Shown here piece after piece: positions 55,473 through 64,000 of a DNA stretch of 64,000 nucleotides. The stretch's first letter is position 1. Every line of letters starts with the position of its first letter. The notes beneath the pieces are model-generated. The model was not told the DNA's origin. It was given only the letters and a program-made list of their open reading frames with translations, and ran no database searches. This DNA comes from Salinicola halophyticus (GTDB lineage Bacteria > Pseudomonadota > Gammaproteobacteria > Pseudomonadales > Halomonadaceae): the NCBI RefSeq assembly GCF_003206695.1, contig NZ_PZJN01000001.1, forward strand, positions 245,473-309,472. The letters are read 5' to 3'. A program made the translations under genes and the position numbers.

Positions 55473-55907
55473 ATGGCATCTTCACACCAGGCGCCCCCGC
55501 TGGGCGGCGTCATTGAAAGCGTTCTGTATACCCGGGATATGTACCAAGCCCGCGAATTCTTCGCTCGCGTGCTGGGTCTGACCGCGCACCTCGAAGACGA
55601 GCGCTTCACCGCCTACCCCACCGGCAACACCATGCTGCTGGTGTTTCAGCGGGGTCAGACCGACGAGACGGTATTCCTGCCAGATGACATGGGTACGATT
55701 CCACCCCATGACGGCGAGGGCCGTCAGCACCTGGCGCTGGCGATTCCCGCCGATAGCCTCGAAGCCTGGGAGACGCATCTCGCCGATCAAGGCGTCGAGA
55801 TCGAAGGTCGAACCCGCTGGCCGAAAGGCAGCGTGAGCCTCTACTTCCGCGATCCGGACGGCCACCTGCTCGAACTGGTTACGCCGGGTCTGTGGCCCAA
55901 TTATTGA
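55473..55907 (+). CDS. VOC (glyoxalase/bleomycin resistance) superfamily protein
   Basis: 144 residues. The VOC beta-alpha-beta-beta-beta pattern is seen in VIESVLYTRDMYQAREFFAR and the C-terminal SLYFRDPDGHLLELVTPG, whose Glu is the usual metal ligand; the His in RQHLALAI is another. It follows the copA peptide by 37 bases with a good AAGGAG site, perhaps in the same operon. Substrate unknown. Confidence 0.85.
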   Translation: MASSHQAPPLGGVIESVLYTRDMYQAREFFARVLGLTAHLEDERFTAYPTGNTMLLVFQRGQTDETVFLPDDMGTIPPHDGEGRQHLALAIPADSLEAWETHLADQGVEIEGRTRWPKGSVSLYFRDPDGHLLELVTPGLWPNY

Positions 55908-55944
55908 GCGGGGCGGCCCTGACGGCGCCAATCCGGCACCCTCT

Positions 55945-56556
55945 TCAACTCTGGCTGACCCCCGCGTAGAGCCCCGGGCGGTGATTGATGGTGAGAATCG
56001 CCCCCAGCACCACGGTGCCGATGATCGAATAGACCACGTTGGTTGCCGGCAGCACGAAAAATGCTGCCAGCATGATCAAGCCGTCCAGCCCCATCTGGAC
56101 CTTGCCGGCCGGCCAGCCGAAACGGTCCTGCAGATAGACGGCGAGAATGTTGAAACCGCCGAGGCTGCCGCGGTGGCGGAACAGGAACAGCACGCCCAGC
56201 CCGATCAGACTGCCCCCCGCCAGCGCCGCAAACAATGGATCGACTTCGCCGATCTCCAGCCAGCTCGGCAGCATCCAGGAGATCCACGACAGCAGCGCCA
56301 CTGCACCGAAGGTCTTGAGCGTGAACTGGTGCCCGACGCGTTGCCAGGCGAGCCAGTAGAACGGCAGGTTGATGACGAAAAAGACCAGCCCGAAACTCCA
56401 GCCGGTGACATAGGTCACCAACAGCGCGATGCCGGCCGTACTACCGATCAGGATCTCGGCGTGATGGTAGAGCGCCAGGCCCAGAGCGGCACAGGACGCC
56501 CCCAATAAAATGGCCAGCACATCCTCATAGGAACGGTGACGGTGCGTCGTTTCCAT
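55945..56556 (-). CDS. YitT family membrane protein
   Basis: 203 residues, five to six hydrophobic helices. GSTAGIALLVTYVTG and GSLGGFNILAVYLQDRFG are the typical paired glycine motifs of the YitT/DUF161 family. The C-terminal soluble DUF2179 domain present in many members is missing, as is common in proteobacteria. Function unknown. Confidence 0.83.
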   Translation of the reverse strand: METTHRHRSYEDVLAILLGASCAALGLALYHHAEILIGSTAGIALLVTYVTGWSFGLVFFVINLPFYWLAWQRVGHQFTLKTFGAVALLSWISWMLPSWLEIGEVDPLFAALAGGSLIGLGVLFLFRHRGSLGGFNILAVYLQDRFGWPAGKVQMGLDGLIMLAAFFVLPATNVVYSIIGTVVLGAILTINHRPGLYAGVSQS

Positions 56557-56628
56557 CGGGCAATCCTTGTTGTCTTATCACTGCCGGATAGGCAGCCGAA
56601 TTCAGAGGCGGCGCTTGTGGCGCCTGAG

Positions 56629-56672
56629 CGAACGCCGCCTCGGAACTCCAGTGAGGCCGAGGGCGGCGTTCG
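56629..56672 (-). other. Long stem-loop downstream of the recJ-like gene
   Basis: Arms cgaacgccgcctcgg and ccgagggcggcgttcg form a 15-bp stem with one bulge and a 13-base loop, about 120 bases after the recJ-like stop codon and 70 before the YitT gene start. No T tract. Confidence 0.5.
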
Positions 56673-56792
56673 TCGGAATTATATCGTCAACGCGACTCAG
56701 AAGAGAGCGGCGGGATCACGGGAAAGCACCGAGGTCGTCGCGCCAGGGATGCAGGGCAGGAACTGGGATTAAAAAGCGAGCGGATCGAGAGT

Positions 56793-58604
56793 TTAGGGAG
56801 CCAGGCGCTCGGCGTGCTCGACCATAAGCTGCAGCGATTCGCGACCCTTCCAGCGATTGCGGGAAAGCTTGAAGGCGCAGCGCACCTGATCGCCCAGCGA
56901 AATTGGCGCGGCTTCGCCCGGGTTGAGCGCCCGGAACCAGATCGCTCGATTCACCACCGCTCCGCAGGAGAGTTCGAGCATCAGATGATTGCCCTCGGCA
57001 CCGACCGGCCGCAGCTGCTCGACCAGGAATTCGGCCTCGAACAGCGGCGCCTCGAATTCGCGCCCGTAGGGCGCCAGCGTTTCGAGTTCATCCAGCGTTG
57101 TCAGCGTCAGCTGTGAAGCCGCCAATTCGCCATCGGTCCACACCACCGGGAACAGCTCTCGCTCACCAAGCTGCTCTTTGACGGCTTGCAGAAAAGCGCG
57201 GCGGAAGGCTTCCAGCTCGGCAACGGGAACGCCCACACCGGCGGCCCCCCGGTGGCCGCCGAAACGCGGCAGACTCGATGGCGCGAGGTCATGAACCCGC
57301 TGCAGCGCATCACGCAAGTGCAGCGCCTCGATCGAGCGGCCGGAGCCGGTCAGCATGTCCGGGCCGGTGGCCGGCGTCAGCACCAGCGCGGGACGACCGT
57401 AGGACTGCACCAGCCGAGAGGCAACGATCCCCTGCACGCCGGCGTGCCCTTCCGGCAGATGGATCACCAGTGCCGGCAGGTCATCCGCCAGCTGCGGCTG
57501 GGCCAGGACGCGGGCGCTTTCGACCATGTCGGCCTCGAGCGCCTTGCGGGCCTGGTTGTCGTCGTCGAGTACCTGAAGATGCCGACGCGCGACGCCGTCC
57601 TCCACCGCCATCATGTAGTGCAGCGCGGCGTAGGGATCATCCAGTCGCGAACGGGCGTTGATGCGCGGGCCCATCTGAAAGGCCAGCGTCTCGGCGTTGA
57701 ACGGCACGCTATCGGCGCCCAGACGCTCCGCCATGACCCGCCAGCAGGCCGATTCCATACGGTTGATCAGCTTCAGCCCGTAAGTCACCACGGCACGGTT
57801 GGCGGCACTCGCCCCCAGCGACACGCAGTCGGCCACCGTGCCCAGCGCCACGTAGGAGAGCCACGGCGAGAGTTTGGGCGTCGACGGCGACAGCACGCCC
57901 TGCTCGACCAGCACCGCTCGAGTCAGCGACATCACGAGCCACGCCACCATGCAGCCGGCAATGGTCTTGTCGGGATAGCCGCAGTCCGAGCGGGTGGGAT
58001 TGATGGTGGCATAGGCGGAAGCCGGCGGGCCTTCGATCGGCAGCGCATGGTGATCGGTGACGACCACGTCGATCCCCGCTTCACGCAGGCGGGCGATACG
58101 CGGCTCGTCGGAGGAGCCGCAATCGGCGGTGATCACCAGACTGGGGCGCGGTTTCAGCGCCAGCGTGCGCTCGACCAGCGGCAGGCTGATGCCGTAACCG
58201 TCGTTGATACGATGGCCGATCAGGCTGTGCAGTTTCGCGGATGGCACGCCGAACAGCTCGGTCATTGAACGCAGCATCACCACGTGCGAGGTGATCCCGT
58301 CGACATCGTAGTCGGTGAGAATGCCGATGTGTTCGCCCTCGCTCACCGCCCGCGCGATGCGCTCGGCACCCCGACGAGCGTCGCAGAGCTGCTCGGGGTG
58401 GTTGAGGTAGCGCAGCGCCGGTGCGGTCAGCGCCTCGAGCGGGCCATCGTGGCCGTGAAGGCGGCCGGCGAGAATCCGCGCCTGAAGCTCGCTCAGCCCG
58501 CCGTCCAGCCCGCGCCGATAGACGTCTTCGTCGCGGGGGCGCGGCTGAATGCGACGGCGGGAATGGTCGCGAATCACATCGGGCGAAGTTGAAAAAACAG
58601 GCAT
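56793..58604 (-). CDS. recJ: RecJ-like single-stranded-DNA exonuclease (DHH family)
   Basis: 603 residues. DHH motifs: ILTDYDVDGITSHVV (motif I, with Y and V where E. coli RecJ has DFDADG), VITADCGSS, VVTDHHALP (motif III, DHH), ALGTVADCVSL; then PRINARSRLDDP, GSGRSIEALHLRDAL and the DHHA1 motif FGGHRGAAG, and the OB-like C-terminal domain. It degrades single-stranded DNA 5' to 3' in repair. Length is near the usual 577. It sits between GST and YitT genes rather than directly beside prfB or dsbC as in E. coli, so a second, more typical recJ elsewhere is possible. Confidence 0.82.
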   Translation of the reverse strand: MPVFSTSPDVIRDHSRRRIQPRPRDEDVYRRGLDGGLSELQARILAGRLHGHDGPLEALTAPALRYLNHPEQLCDARRGAERIARAVSEGEHIGILTDYDVDGITSHVVMLRSMTELFGVPSAKLHSLIGHRINDGYGISLPLVERTLALKPRPSLVITADCGSSDEPRIARLREAGIDVVVTDHHALPIEGPPASAYATINPTRSDCGYPDKTIAGCMVAWLVMSLTRAVLVEQGVLSPSTPKLSPWLSYVALGTVADCVSLGASAANRAVVTYGLKLINRMESACWRVMAERLGADSVPFNAETLAFQMGPRINARSRLDDPYAALHYMMAVEDGVARRHLQVLDDDNQARKALEADMVESARVLAQPQLADDLPALVIHLPEGHAGVQGIVASRLVQSYGRPALVLTPATGPDMLTGSGRSIEALHLRDALQRVHDLAPSSLPRFGGHRGAAGVGVPVAELEAFRRAFLQAVKEQLGERELFPVVWTDGELAASQLTLTTLDELETLAPYGREFEAPLFEAEFLVEQLRPVGAEGNHLMLELSCGAVVNRAIWFRALNPGEAAPISLGDQVRCAFKLSRNRWKGRESLQLMVEHAERLAP

Positions 58605-58611
58605 CTAGAAC

Positions 58612-59232
58612 TCAGGTGAGTGCGGTCATGACGTGCTCGCAATAGGCCGGGCGCGACTGCAGGCGCGTGTACCACGCTGCCAGATGCGGCAGGTCAGGAC
58701 GCGCGATATCCATCTCGAACCAGGCGTAGGCGAAGCAGCCCAGCGGGATATCCCCCATCCCCCACTCCGGCCCCGATAAAAAAGGCTGTTCGGACAATGT
58801 CCGGTCTGCCATGCCGAGTAGCGCGCCGCAGGCGGCAAGCCCTTTTTCGACAGCCTTGTCGTCCCGCTGCTCGACCGGCAGGCGCACCGTATTCCAGAAC
58901 ACGTCCCTGAAGGGCGATGCCAGTGACGATGTCGTCCAGTCCATCCACTTGTCGGCTTCGGCACGCGCGGCGGGGTCCCCGGCATGCAGAGAGTCGCGAC
59001 CATATTTGGCGCATAGATAGCGCACGATCGCGTTGGATTCCCAAAGCACGAAGTCGTCGTCCTGGATACAAGGGATCAGACCGTTAGGGTTCATGGCCCG
59101 ATAGGCGGGTTCGTTGATCACGCCATAGGCGCCGCCCGCATCGATTCGTTCGAAGGGCAGCTCCAGCTCCGCGGCACACCACAACACCTTCTTGACGTTG
59201 GTGGAGTTCGCCCGTCCCCATATCTTCAACAT
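58612..59232 (-). CDS. Glutathione S-transferase family protein
   Basis: 206 residues. Thioredoxin-like N-domain with MLKIWGRANSTNVKKVLWC (Ser10 likely stabilises the thiolate), cis-Pro segment NPNGLIPCIQDD and ESNAIVRYL; all-helical C-domain with the DIPLG N-capping motif (WGMGDIPLG). Detoxification or isomerisation; substrate unknown. It follows thrC and ends just before the recJ-like start (7-base gap). Confidence 0.88.
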   Translation of the reverse strand: MLKIWGRANSTNVKKVLWCAAELELPFERIDAGGAYGVINEPAYRAMNPNGLIPCIQDDDFVLWESNAIVRYLCAKYGRDSLHAGDPAARAEADKWMDWTTSSLASPFRDVFWNTVRLPVEQRDDKAVEKGLAACGALLGMADRTLSEQPFLSGPEWGMGDIPLGCFAYAWFEMDIARPDLPHLAAWYTRLQSRPAYCEHVMTALT

Positions 59233-59285
59233 GACTCGTTCTCTCCCTGCCGTCCCATACGGCGTGTCGCGCCGTGCGCTTCGGC

Positions 59286-60674
59286 TCAGCGCCGGTTGTC
59301 GGCGACGAACGCCTGCACGGCTTTCAGCTCGGCAGGCAGTACACTGTAGCGCTCTTCGCGCTCGAGCAGGTCGGCCATGTGCGCTGGCAGCGGCACGCCG
59401 GAGAAGCCCGCCTTGACCACGGCTTCGGCGAACTTGGCCGGATGCGCCGTGGCCAGGGTGATCATCGGCGTGGTGGCGTCGGCGCGCGCGCGCTGCGCAG
59501 CCAGATAGCCGGTGGCGGTATGCGGATCGAGCAGTTCCTTGGTGCGATGACGCGCATCGCGAATGGCTTCGAGAATGGTGTCGTCGTCGACACTGAAGCT
59601 CGAGAACTTTTCGCGCAGCTTAGCCAGCGGCGCTTCGGCCAGCACCGCTGGTTCGCTCTGGAAGCGTTCCAGCAGCTCCCGCACGGCGTCTCCATCGCGA
59701 TCGTAGGCGTCGAACAGCAGCCGCTCGAAGTTCGACGACACCACGATATCCATCGACGGCGCCAGCGTCGCTGCCAGCTCGCGCTTGGAGAAGTCGTTGT
59801 CTGCCAGAGTGCGGTGCAGGATGTCGTTGGCATTGGTAGCAATGATGAACTGCTTGACCGGCAGTCCCATCTGGTACGCCATGTAGCCGGCGAAGAGATT
59901 ACCGAAGTTGGCCGACGGCACGCAGAAGCTGACTTCGCGGTGCGGCGCGCCCAGCGCCACGCCAGCGGCGACGTAGTAGACGATCTGGGCCATGATGCGC
60001 GCCCAGTTGATCGAATTGACCGCCACCAGCCGCTCCCCGTTCAGGAAGCCCTGATTGGCGAAGCTCGCCTTGACCATCGCCTGAGCGTCATCGAAGTTGC
60101 CCTCGATGGCGATATTGAAGACGTTGTCCGCCAGCACCGTGGTCATCTGGCGTCGCTGCACTTCGGAAACCCGGTTATGCGGATGCAGGATGAAGATGTC
60201 GAGATGATCGCAGTGGCGACAGCCCTCGATCGCCGCCGACCCTGTATCGCCGGAGGTGGCACCCATGATCACCGCACGCTCGCCGCGCTTGGCCAGAAAA
60301 TGATCGAGGATCCGACCCAGCAGCTGCAGCGCGACGTCCTTGAACGCCAGCGTCGGGCCGTGGAATAGCTCGAGCAGGAAGTGGTTAGCGTCTAGCTGAT
60401 TGAGCGGCACGATGGCATCGTGACTGAAGGTGGCGTAGGCGTCGCGGACCAGCCCGCGGAACGTCTCGTCGTCGATCTCGCCGCCGACGAACGGCTTCAT
60501 CACTCGAAAGGCAATCTCAGCGTAGGAGAGCCCGGCCATGGAGGCCAGCTCCTCATGCGATAGCTGCGGCACCGTCTCGGGGACGTAGAGCCCGCCGTCG
60601 GTGGCCATGCCGGTCAACACCACTTCCTCGAAATTCAGCGCCGGCGCCTGGCCACGCGTACTGATATAACGCAT
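59286..60674 (-). CDS. thrC: Threonine synthase
   Basis: 462 residues, the longer gammaproteobacterial form. PLP Lys112 lies in HGPTLAFKDVALQ; GATSGDTGSAAIEG is the phosphate-binding loop. It converts O-phosphohomoserine to threonine. GGAGTGA precedes the ATG. It follows hom by 79 bases, which carry a degenerate heptamer element. Confidence 0.96.
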   Translation of the reverse strand: MRYISTRGQAPALNFEEVVLTGMATDGGLYVPETVPQLSHEELASMAGLSYAEIAFRVMKPFVGGEIDDETFRGLVRDAYATFSHDAIVPLNQLDANHFLLELFHGPTLAFKDVALQLLGRILDHFLAKRGERAVIMGATSGDTGSAAIEGCRHCDHLDIFILHPHNRVSEVQRRQMTTVLADNVFNIAIEGNFDDAQAMVKASFANQGFLNGERLVAVNSINWARIMAQIVYYVAAGVALGAPHREVSFCVPSANFGNLFAGYMAYQMGLPVKQFIIATNANDILHRTLADNDFSKRELAATLAPSMDIVVSSNFERLLFDAYDRDGDAVRELLERFQSEPAVLAEAPLAKLREKFSSFSVDDDTILEAIRDARHRTKELLDPHTATGYLAAQRARADATTPMITLATAHPAKFAEAVVKAGFSGVPLPAHMADLLEREERYSVLPAELKAVQAFVADNRR

Positions 60675-60693
60675 ATTTCACTCCGTGAGTGAC

Positions 60694-60746
60694 GAGCTTC
60701 GAGCTGCGGGCTTCGAGTACAACCCGCTCGCGGCTTACGGCTCGGA
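60694..60746. repeat. Degenerate heptamer-armed inverted element, copy 3 (between hom and thrC)
   Basis: Three heptamers gagcttc, gagctgc and gggcttc (60694-60714), a short centre and gctcgcg, gcttacg, gctcgga (60726-60746). The seven-base period and the GAGC/GCTC pairing match the elements around lysS, but each heptamer has drifted and the centre is much shorter. It ends eight bases before the hom stop codon and lies just upstream of the thrC ribosome site. Confidence 0.6.
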
Positions 60747-60753
60747 ACTGAAG

Positions 60754-62070
60754 TTATTCCTGTTCGTCCAGCGACTCCACCCGAATCCGCGTGACCGGAC
60801 CGGCAATATCGGCCAACGATTCCAGCTGACGGATCGCTTCGTTCATGTGTTTCTCGCGCGTCCGATGGGTGAGCAGGATGATCGGCACCAGCTCACCCTC
60901 GGTGGCTTCCTTCTGGATGATCGCTTCGATCGAGATGCCCTGCTCGGCGAGAATCGTCGCGACCCGTGCCAGCACACCGGGGCGATCCACGGCCAGCAGA
61001 CGCAGATAGTAGGCCGTGACGATCTCTTCCATCGGCAGGATCGGCAGCGCGTTGATCTCGTCGTTGACGCCGCTGAAGGCGAGATAGGGCACCCGATAAC
61101 TATGCGCCGTGGCGATGTTCCGCGCCACGTCCAACAGATCGGCGACGACGGCCGACGCCGTGGGTTCGGCACCGGCGCCGGCACCGTAATAGAGGGTCGG
61201 GCCGACGGCGTCGCCCATCACGGCGATGGCGTTCTTGACCCCATGTACATTGGCCAGCAGCCGCTCCTTGGGGATCAGCGTGGGATGGACCCTTAGCTCG
61301 ATGCCGTTCTCGCCGCGACGGGTGATGCCCAAATGCTTGATGGTATAGCCGAGATTGTCGGCCTGCTCGACGTCATCGGCGGTGATACGCGCAATGCCCT
61401 CGGTATAGGCGCGATCGAACTGCAGCGGCACGCCGTAGGCGATGGACGCCAGGATCGTCAGCTTGTGAGCGGCGTCGATGCCTTCGACGTCGAAGGTCGG
61501 GTCGGCCTCGGCATAGCCCAGCGCCTGCGCCTCGGCGAGCACGTCATCGAAAGCCCGCCCTTCGTCGCGCATATGAGTCAGGATGTAGTTGCCGGTGCCG
61601 TTGATGATACCGGCCAGCCACTGGATCCGGTTGGCACCCAGGCCTTCGCGCAGCGACTTTATCACCGGAATGCCGCCGGCGACAGCAGCCTCGAAGGCGA
61701 CGATGACGCCCTTCTTGTGGGCGGCGTGGAATATCTCGTTGCCGTGGACGGCGATCAGCGCCTTGTTGGCGGTGACCACGTGCTTGCCGTGTTCGATCGC
61801 CGTCATCACCAGTTCGCGGGCGACGTCGTAGCCACCGATCAGTTCGACCAGCACATCGATATCGGGATTGCGCGCGACCTCGAAGATGTCGCGTGTCACC
61901 TTGACGCCGGACGTATCGCAGTCAGGGTTGTCACGCCGGGTACCGACCTGCTCGATGACAATGGGCCGGCCCGCACGCCGGGCGATTTCATCGGCGTTGC
62001 GCGTCAGAACGTCAAAGGTGCCACCGCCTACGGTACCAAGCCCGCAGATACCCACTCTCACCGGATCCAA
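60754..62070 (-). CDS. hom: Homoserine dehydrogenase
   Basis: 438 residues. NAD(P)-binding GLGTVGGG (about residues 10-17), catalytic core VTANKALIA and AAVAGGIPVIKSLREGL, and a C-terminal ACT domain from about residue 350 (LRLLAVDRPGVLARVATIL) that gives threonine feedback inhibition in this class. Reduces aspartate semialdehyde to homoserine. The start is TTG at 62070 with GGGGAG upstream; a GTG three codons later is the alternative. Confidence 0.96.
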   Translation of the reverse strand: MDPVRVGICGLGTVGGGTFDVLTRNADEIARRAGRPIVIEQVGTRRDNPDCDTSGVKVTRDIFEVARNPDIDVLVELIGGYDVARELVMTAIEHGKHVVTANKALIAVHGNEIFHAAHKKGVIVAFEAAVAGGIPVIKSLREGLGANRIQWLAGIINGTGNYILTHMRDEGRAFDDVLAEAQALGYAEADPTFDVEGIDAAHKLTILASIAYGVPLQFDRAYTEGIARITADDVEQADNLGYTIKHLGITRRGENGIELRVHPTLIPKERLLANVHGVKNAIAVMGDAVGPTLYYGAGAGAEPTASAVVADLLDVARNIATAHSYRVPYLAFSGVNDEINALPILPMEEIVTAYYLRLLAVDRPGVLARVATILAEQGISIEAIIQKEATEGELVPIILLTHRTREKHMNEAIRQLESLADIAGPVTRIRVESLDEQE

Positions 62071-62266
62071 GATGTCGCTCTCCCCTGCTGATATGTGCGT
62101 GCCGCATCACCCTCCGGGGCGGTGACCGCGGTTACGGCACCAGACGCCTTGCGGTATCCATCTCGACCCCATCGATCTCGACTTACAAAGTGCCCTGAAG
62201 GGCGGTCACGGTAGAAACCCCGGCGCCCCTTGTCAAGCTGGCGCGCGGGACGTGTCATGGCCGGTA

Positions 62267-63025
62267 TCAGCTATCGCCATCGGTATCCACGTTCAGCATC
62301 GTCGCCAGGCGTTTGGCCGGCAGGTAACCCGGTACCATCCTGCCGTCGGGGAAGATGATCGCTGGCGTACCCTGGATGCCCGATTCGACCCCCAACTGGT
62401 ACTGGGAGGCGATCGGCGCTTCACAGCTGGCAGAGCTCTTCACGCTGTCGCCACGGAACGCCGCGCTCATCGCCTCGGACCGGTTGTCGGAACACCACAC
62501 GTCGGCCAGCTGTCGCGCCGCATCCGAATTGGGGCCCATTCGCGGGAAGGCCAGATAGTCGACCTCGATGCCCATGTCATTGAGCTGGGCCATCTCGGCG
62601 TGCAGCTTGTGGCAGTAGGGGCAGGTCGGATCGGTGAACACGGTGAGCCGGGCCTTGACCTCGCCAGCCGGCTTGTAGACCACGCGCGCGTCTTCGGGTA
62701 CGGCGTCGACCAGCGCCCGGCGGCGCTCGTTGGCCGCCTGCTCGGTGAGATTGACCATCCCATCGTCGGCGTTCTGGTAGAGATCGCCCACGATCATGTA
62801 CTGGCCTTCGGCGTCGGAATAGAGTGTATTGCCGCCACGCAGACGCACTTCATACAGCCCCGGGACCGGCGAATCGTCGATGGCCTCGATCGGGAGCGGC
62901 TGTCCGCTATGCGCATTGAGCTTGTCGGCCAGATCGGCCGGAGGCTCGGCAAACGCGCTGGACGCCACGGCGGAGGCCAGGGAAAGGCCCGCCAGGGCAA
63001 GGGCGGACAGTAAACGACTTCTCAT
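62267..63025 (-). CDS. dsbC: Thiol:disulfide interchange protein DsbC
   Basis: 252 residues. Signal peptide (MRSRLLSALALAG...SSAFA), N-terminal dimerisation domain (EAIDDSPVPGLYEVRLRGGNTLYSD) and thioredoxin fold with catalytic CPYC (TDPTCPYCHKLH) and the later structural cysteine pair (VWCSDN, SSASCEAP). Periplasmic disulfide isomerase. Start at 63025 has GAGG six bases upstream; xerD ends two bases before. Confidence 0.94.
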   Translation of the reverse strand: MRSRLLSALALAGLSLASAVASSAFAEPPADLADKLNAHSGQPLPIEAIDDSPVPGLYEVRLRGGNTLYSDAEGQYMIVGDLYQNADDGMVNLTEQAANERRRALVDAVPEDARVVYKPAGEVKARLTVFTDPTCPYCHKLHAEMAQLNDMGIEVDYLAFPRMGPNSDAARQLADVWCSDNRSEAMSAAFRGDSVKSSASCEAPIASQYQLGVESGIQGTPAIIFPDGRMVPGYLPAKRLATMLNVDTDGDS

Positions 63026-63027
63026 GT

Positions 63028-63915
63028 TCAACCTCTTGGATGATGTTGGGCGTGCAGCGCTTCCAGCCGCGCCTGGGCCACGTGGGTATAGATCTGCGTG
63101 GTCGATAGGTCACTGTGACCCAGCAGTAACTGTACGACACGCAAATTGGCCCCATGATTCAATAAATGCGTGGCGAAAGCGTGGCGCAGCGTATGCGGAG
63201 ACAGCGGTTTGTCGATCGCCGCGAGCTGCGCGTAGTGCTTGAGACGATACCAGAACGTCTGGCGAGTCATGAAACCGTCATGACGCCCCGGAAACAGCGG
63301 CGGCTGGCGGATGTCATGCATCAACTCGTTACGCCCCTGGCGCAGATAGCGCTCGACCCACGCCAGCGCCTCTTCGCCCAATGGCACCAGGCGCTCCTTG
63401 TCGCCCTTGCCGCGCACCATTACCACCCCCTGGCGCAGATTGACCGCGGCAACGGTCAGCTCCACCAGTTCCGTGACCCGCAGCCCGCAGGCATAAAGCA
63501 CTTCCAGCATGGCGCGATCACGCAGGCCCAGAGCGGTCTCGACGTCCGGTGCCGTGAGCAGCCGATCGACATCCTCCTCTTCGAGCGTCGACGGCAACCC
63601 CGGCTGCACCCGCGGCGGCCGAATCTCCGCCAGCGGATCGTAATGCATCAGGCTCTCGGCCAGCGCCCAGCGGTAGAAGCGACGCAGGCAGGAGAGCTGA
63701 CGGGCGATGGAGCGTGCGTGGTAGCGCTCGCGACACGTCTCGACGAAGTCGCTCAGCGTAGTATCGCCGGGCGCCAGCAGTCGTTCGTTCTGCGCGTCGA
63801 GATAGGCAATCCACGCGGTCAGATCGCGGCGATAGGCACTCAGCGTATGCTCGCTGACACCCCGTTCCAGCCACAGCGCATCGAGGAAGGCATCGCGTCG
63901 GTCGTGATCGTTCAT
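63028..63915 (-). CDS. xerD: Site-specific tyrosine recombinase XerD
   Basis: 295 residues, near the E. coli 298. SAM-like N-domain (FLDALWLERGVSEHTLSAYRR region) and catalytic domain with Arg in YACGLRVTEL, HTLRHAFATH (His and Arg), LLGHSDLSTTQIYTH (His and nucleophilic Tyr). It resolves chromosome dimers at dif with XerC. I chose the ATG at 63915 (MNDHDRR) with GGGAG upstream. The xerD-dsbC pair is conserved. Confidence 0.95.
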   Translation of the reverse strand: MNDHDRRDAFLDALWLERGVSEHTLSAYRRDLTAWIAYLDAQNERLLAPGDTTLSDFVETCRERYHARSIARQLSCLRRFYRWALAESLMHYDPLAEIRPPRVQPGLPSTLEEEDVDRLLTAPDVETALGLRDRAMLEVLYACGLRVTELVELTVAAVNLRQGVVMVRGKGDKERLVPLGEEALAWVERYLRQGRNELMHDIRQPPLFPGRHDGFMTRQTFWYRLKHYAQLAAIDKPLSPHTLRHAFATHLLNHGANLRVVQLLLGHSDLSTTQIYTHVAQARLEALHAQHHPRG

Positions 63916-64000
63916 GCGGCTCCCGGACGGAAAGTGACGGAACAAGACGGAGGATGACGATTACAGAAAGCGTACCATCATAACGCGAAAACCCCGCGAG

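Noticed and set aside
63028..63915. Phage or integron integrase
   Set aside because: The tyrosine recombinase is XerD by length, motifs and its conserved pairing with dsbC.

Overview
GC-rich gammaproteobacterial chromosome segment. The gene content (fused TRAP and TAXI transporter, large Opp locus, FadL, membrane-bound PQQ dehydrogenase, xerD-dsbC, hom-thrC, prfB-lysS, ftsY-ftsE-ftsX-rpoH) and the style of the heptameric intergenic repeats suggest a Halomonadaceae-type halophile such as Halomonas, Salinicola or Kushneria. That placement is inference, because no rRNA or species marker lies in the window. I see no tRNA, rRNA, CRISPR array, insertion sequence or prophage.

Layout. 0.1-4.1 kb, minus: TAXI-type TRAP transporter (binding protein, then fused permease). 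4.5-6.6 kb: DUF192 protein (minus), diverging from an EamA exporter and a GNAT acetyltransferase. 6.8-10.1 kb: three-gene efflux operon of the AaeX/AaeA/AaeB type. 10.1-11.2 kb: proline racemase-superfamily enzyme (minus). 11.2-15.9 kb: branched-chain amino-acid type ABC transporter (minus). 16.3-20.6 kb: porin (minus) and a PQQ glucose dehydrogenase-like protein (plus). 21.1-25.5 kb, minus: ftsY-ftsE-ftsX and rpoH. 25.6-26.6 kb: rsmD and a ZapB-like coiled coil. 26.7-33.4 kb, minus: prfB (programmed +1 frameshift), lysS, a small acidic protein, an MFS exporter, a BolA protein, a HolD-like protein and rimI. 33.7-45.3 kb, plus: oligopeptide uptake locus with four paralogous binding proteins, a YkfC-like NlpC/P60 peptidase, oppB, oppC and a fused OppD-OppF ATPase. 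45.4-47.0 kb: EF-hand lipoprotein and porin. 47.2-50.4 kb, minus: a 1066-residue acidic protein resembling NolX/HrpF/HrpK type III translocators. 50.7-52.0 kb: FadL. 52.4-55.9 kb: MerR regulator, CopA, a 24-residue membrane peptide and a VOC protein. 55.9-63.9 kb, minus: YitT-like protein, RecJ-like exonuclease, GST, hom-thrC and xerD-dsbC.

How the genes work together. The opp locus reads as one uptake unit: four periplasmic receptors appear to share one permease and one double ATPase. A probably cytoplasmic gamma-D-glutamyl-diamino-acid endopeptidase encoded inside it points to murein peptides as at least one substrate. The copper block is a self-contained sensor and exporter operon whose genes are joined by ATGA overlaps.

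The least expected material is: the orphan translocator-like protein with a duplicated C-terminal module; the minute peptide coupled to copA; a family of heptamer-armed inverted elements flanking lysS, with a degenerate copy between hom and thrC; and short tandem or direct repeats in many intergenic regions, notably within the opp locus and upstream of both porins.
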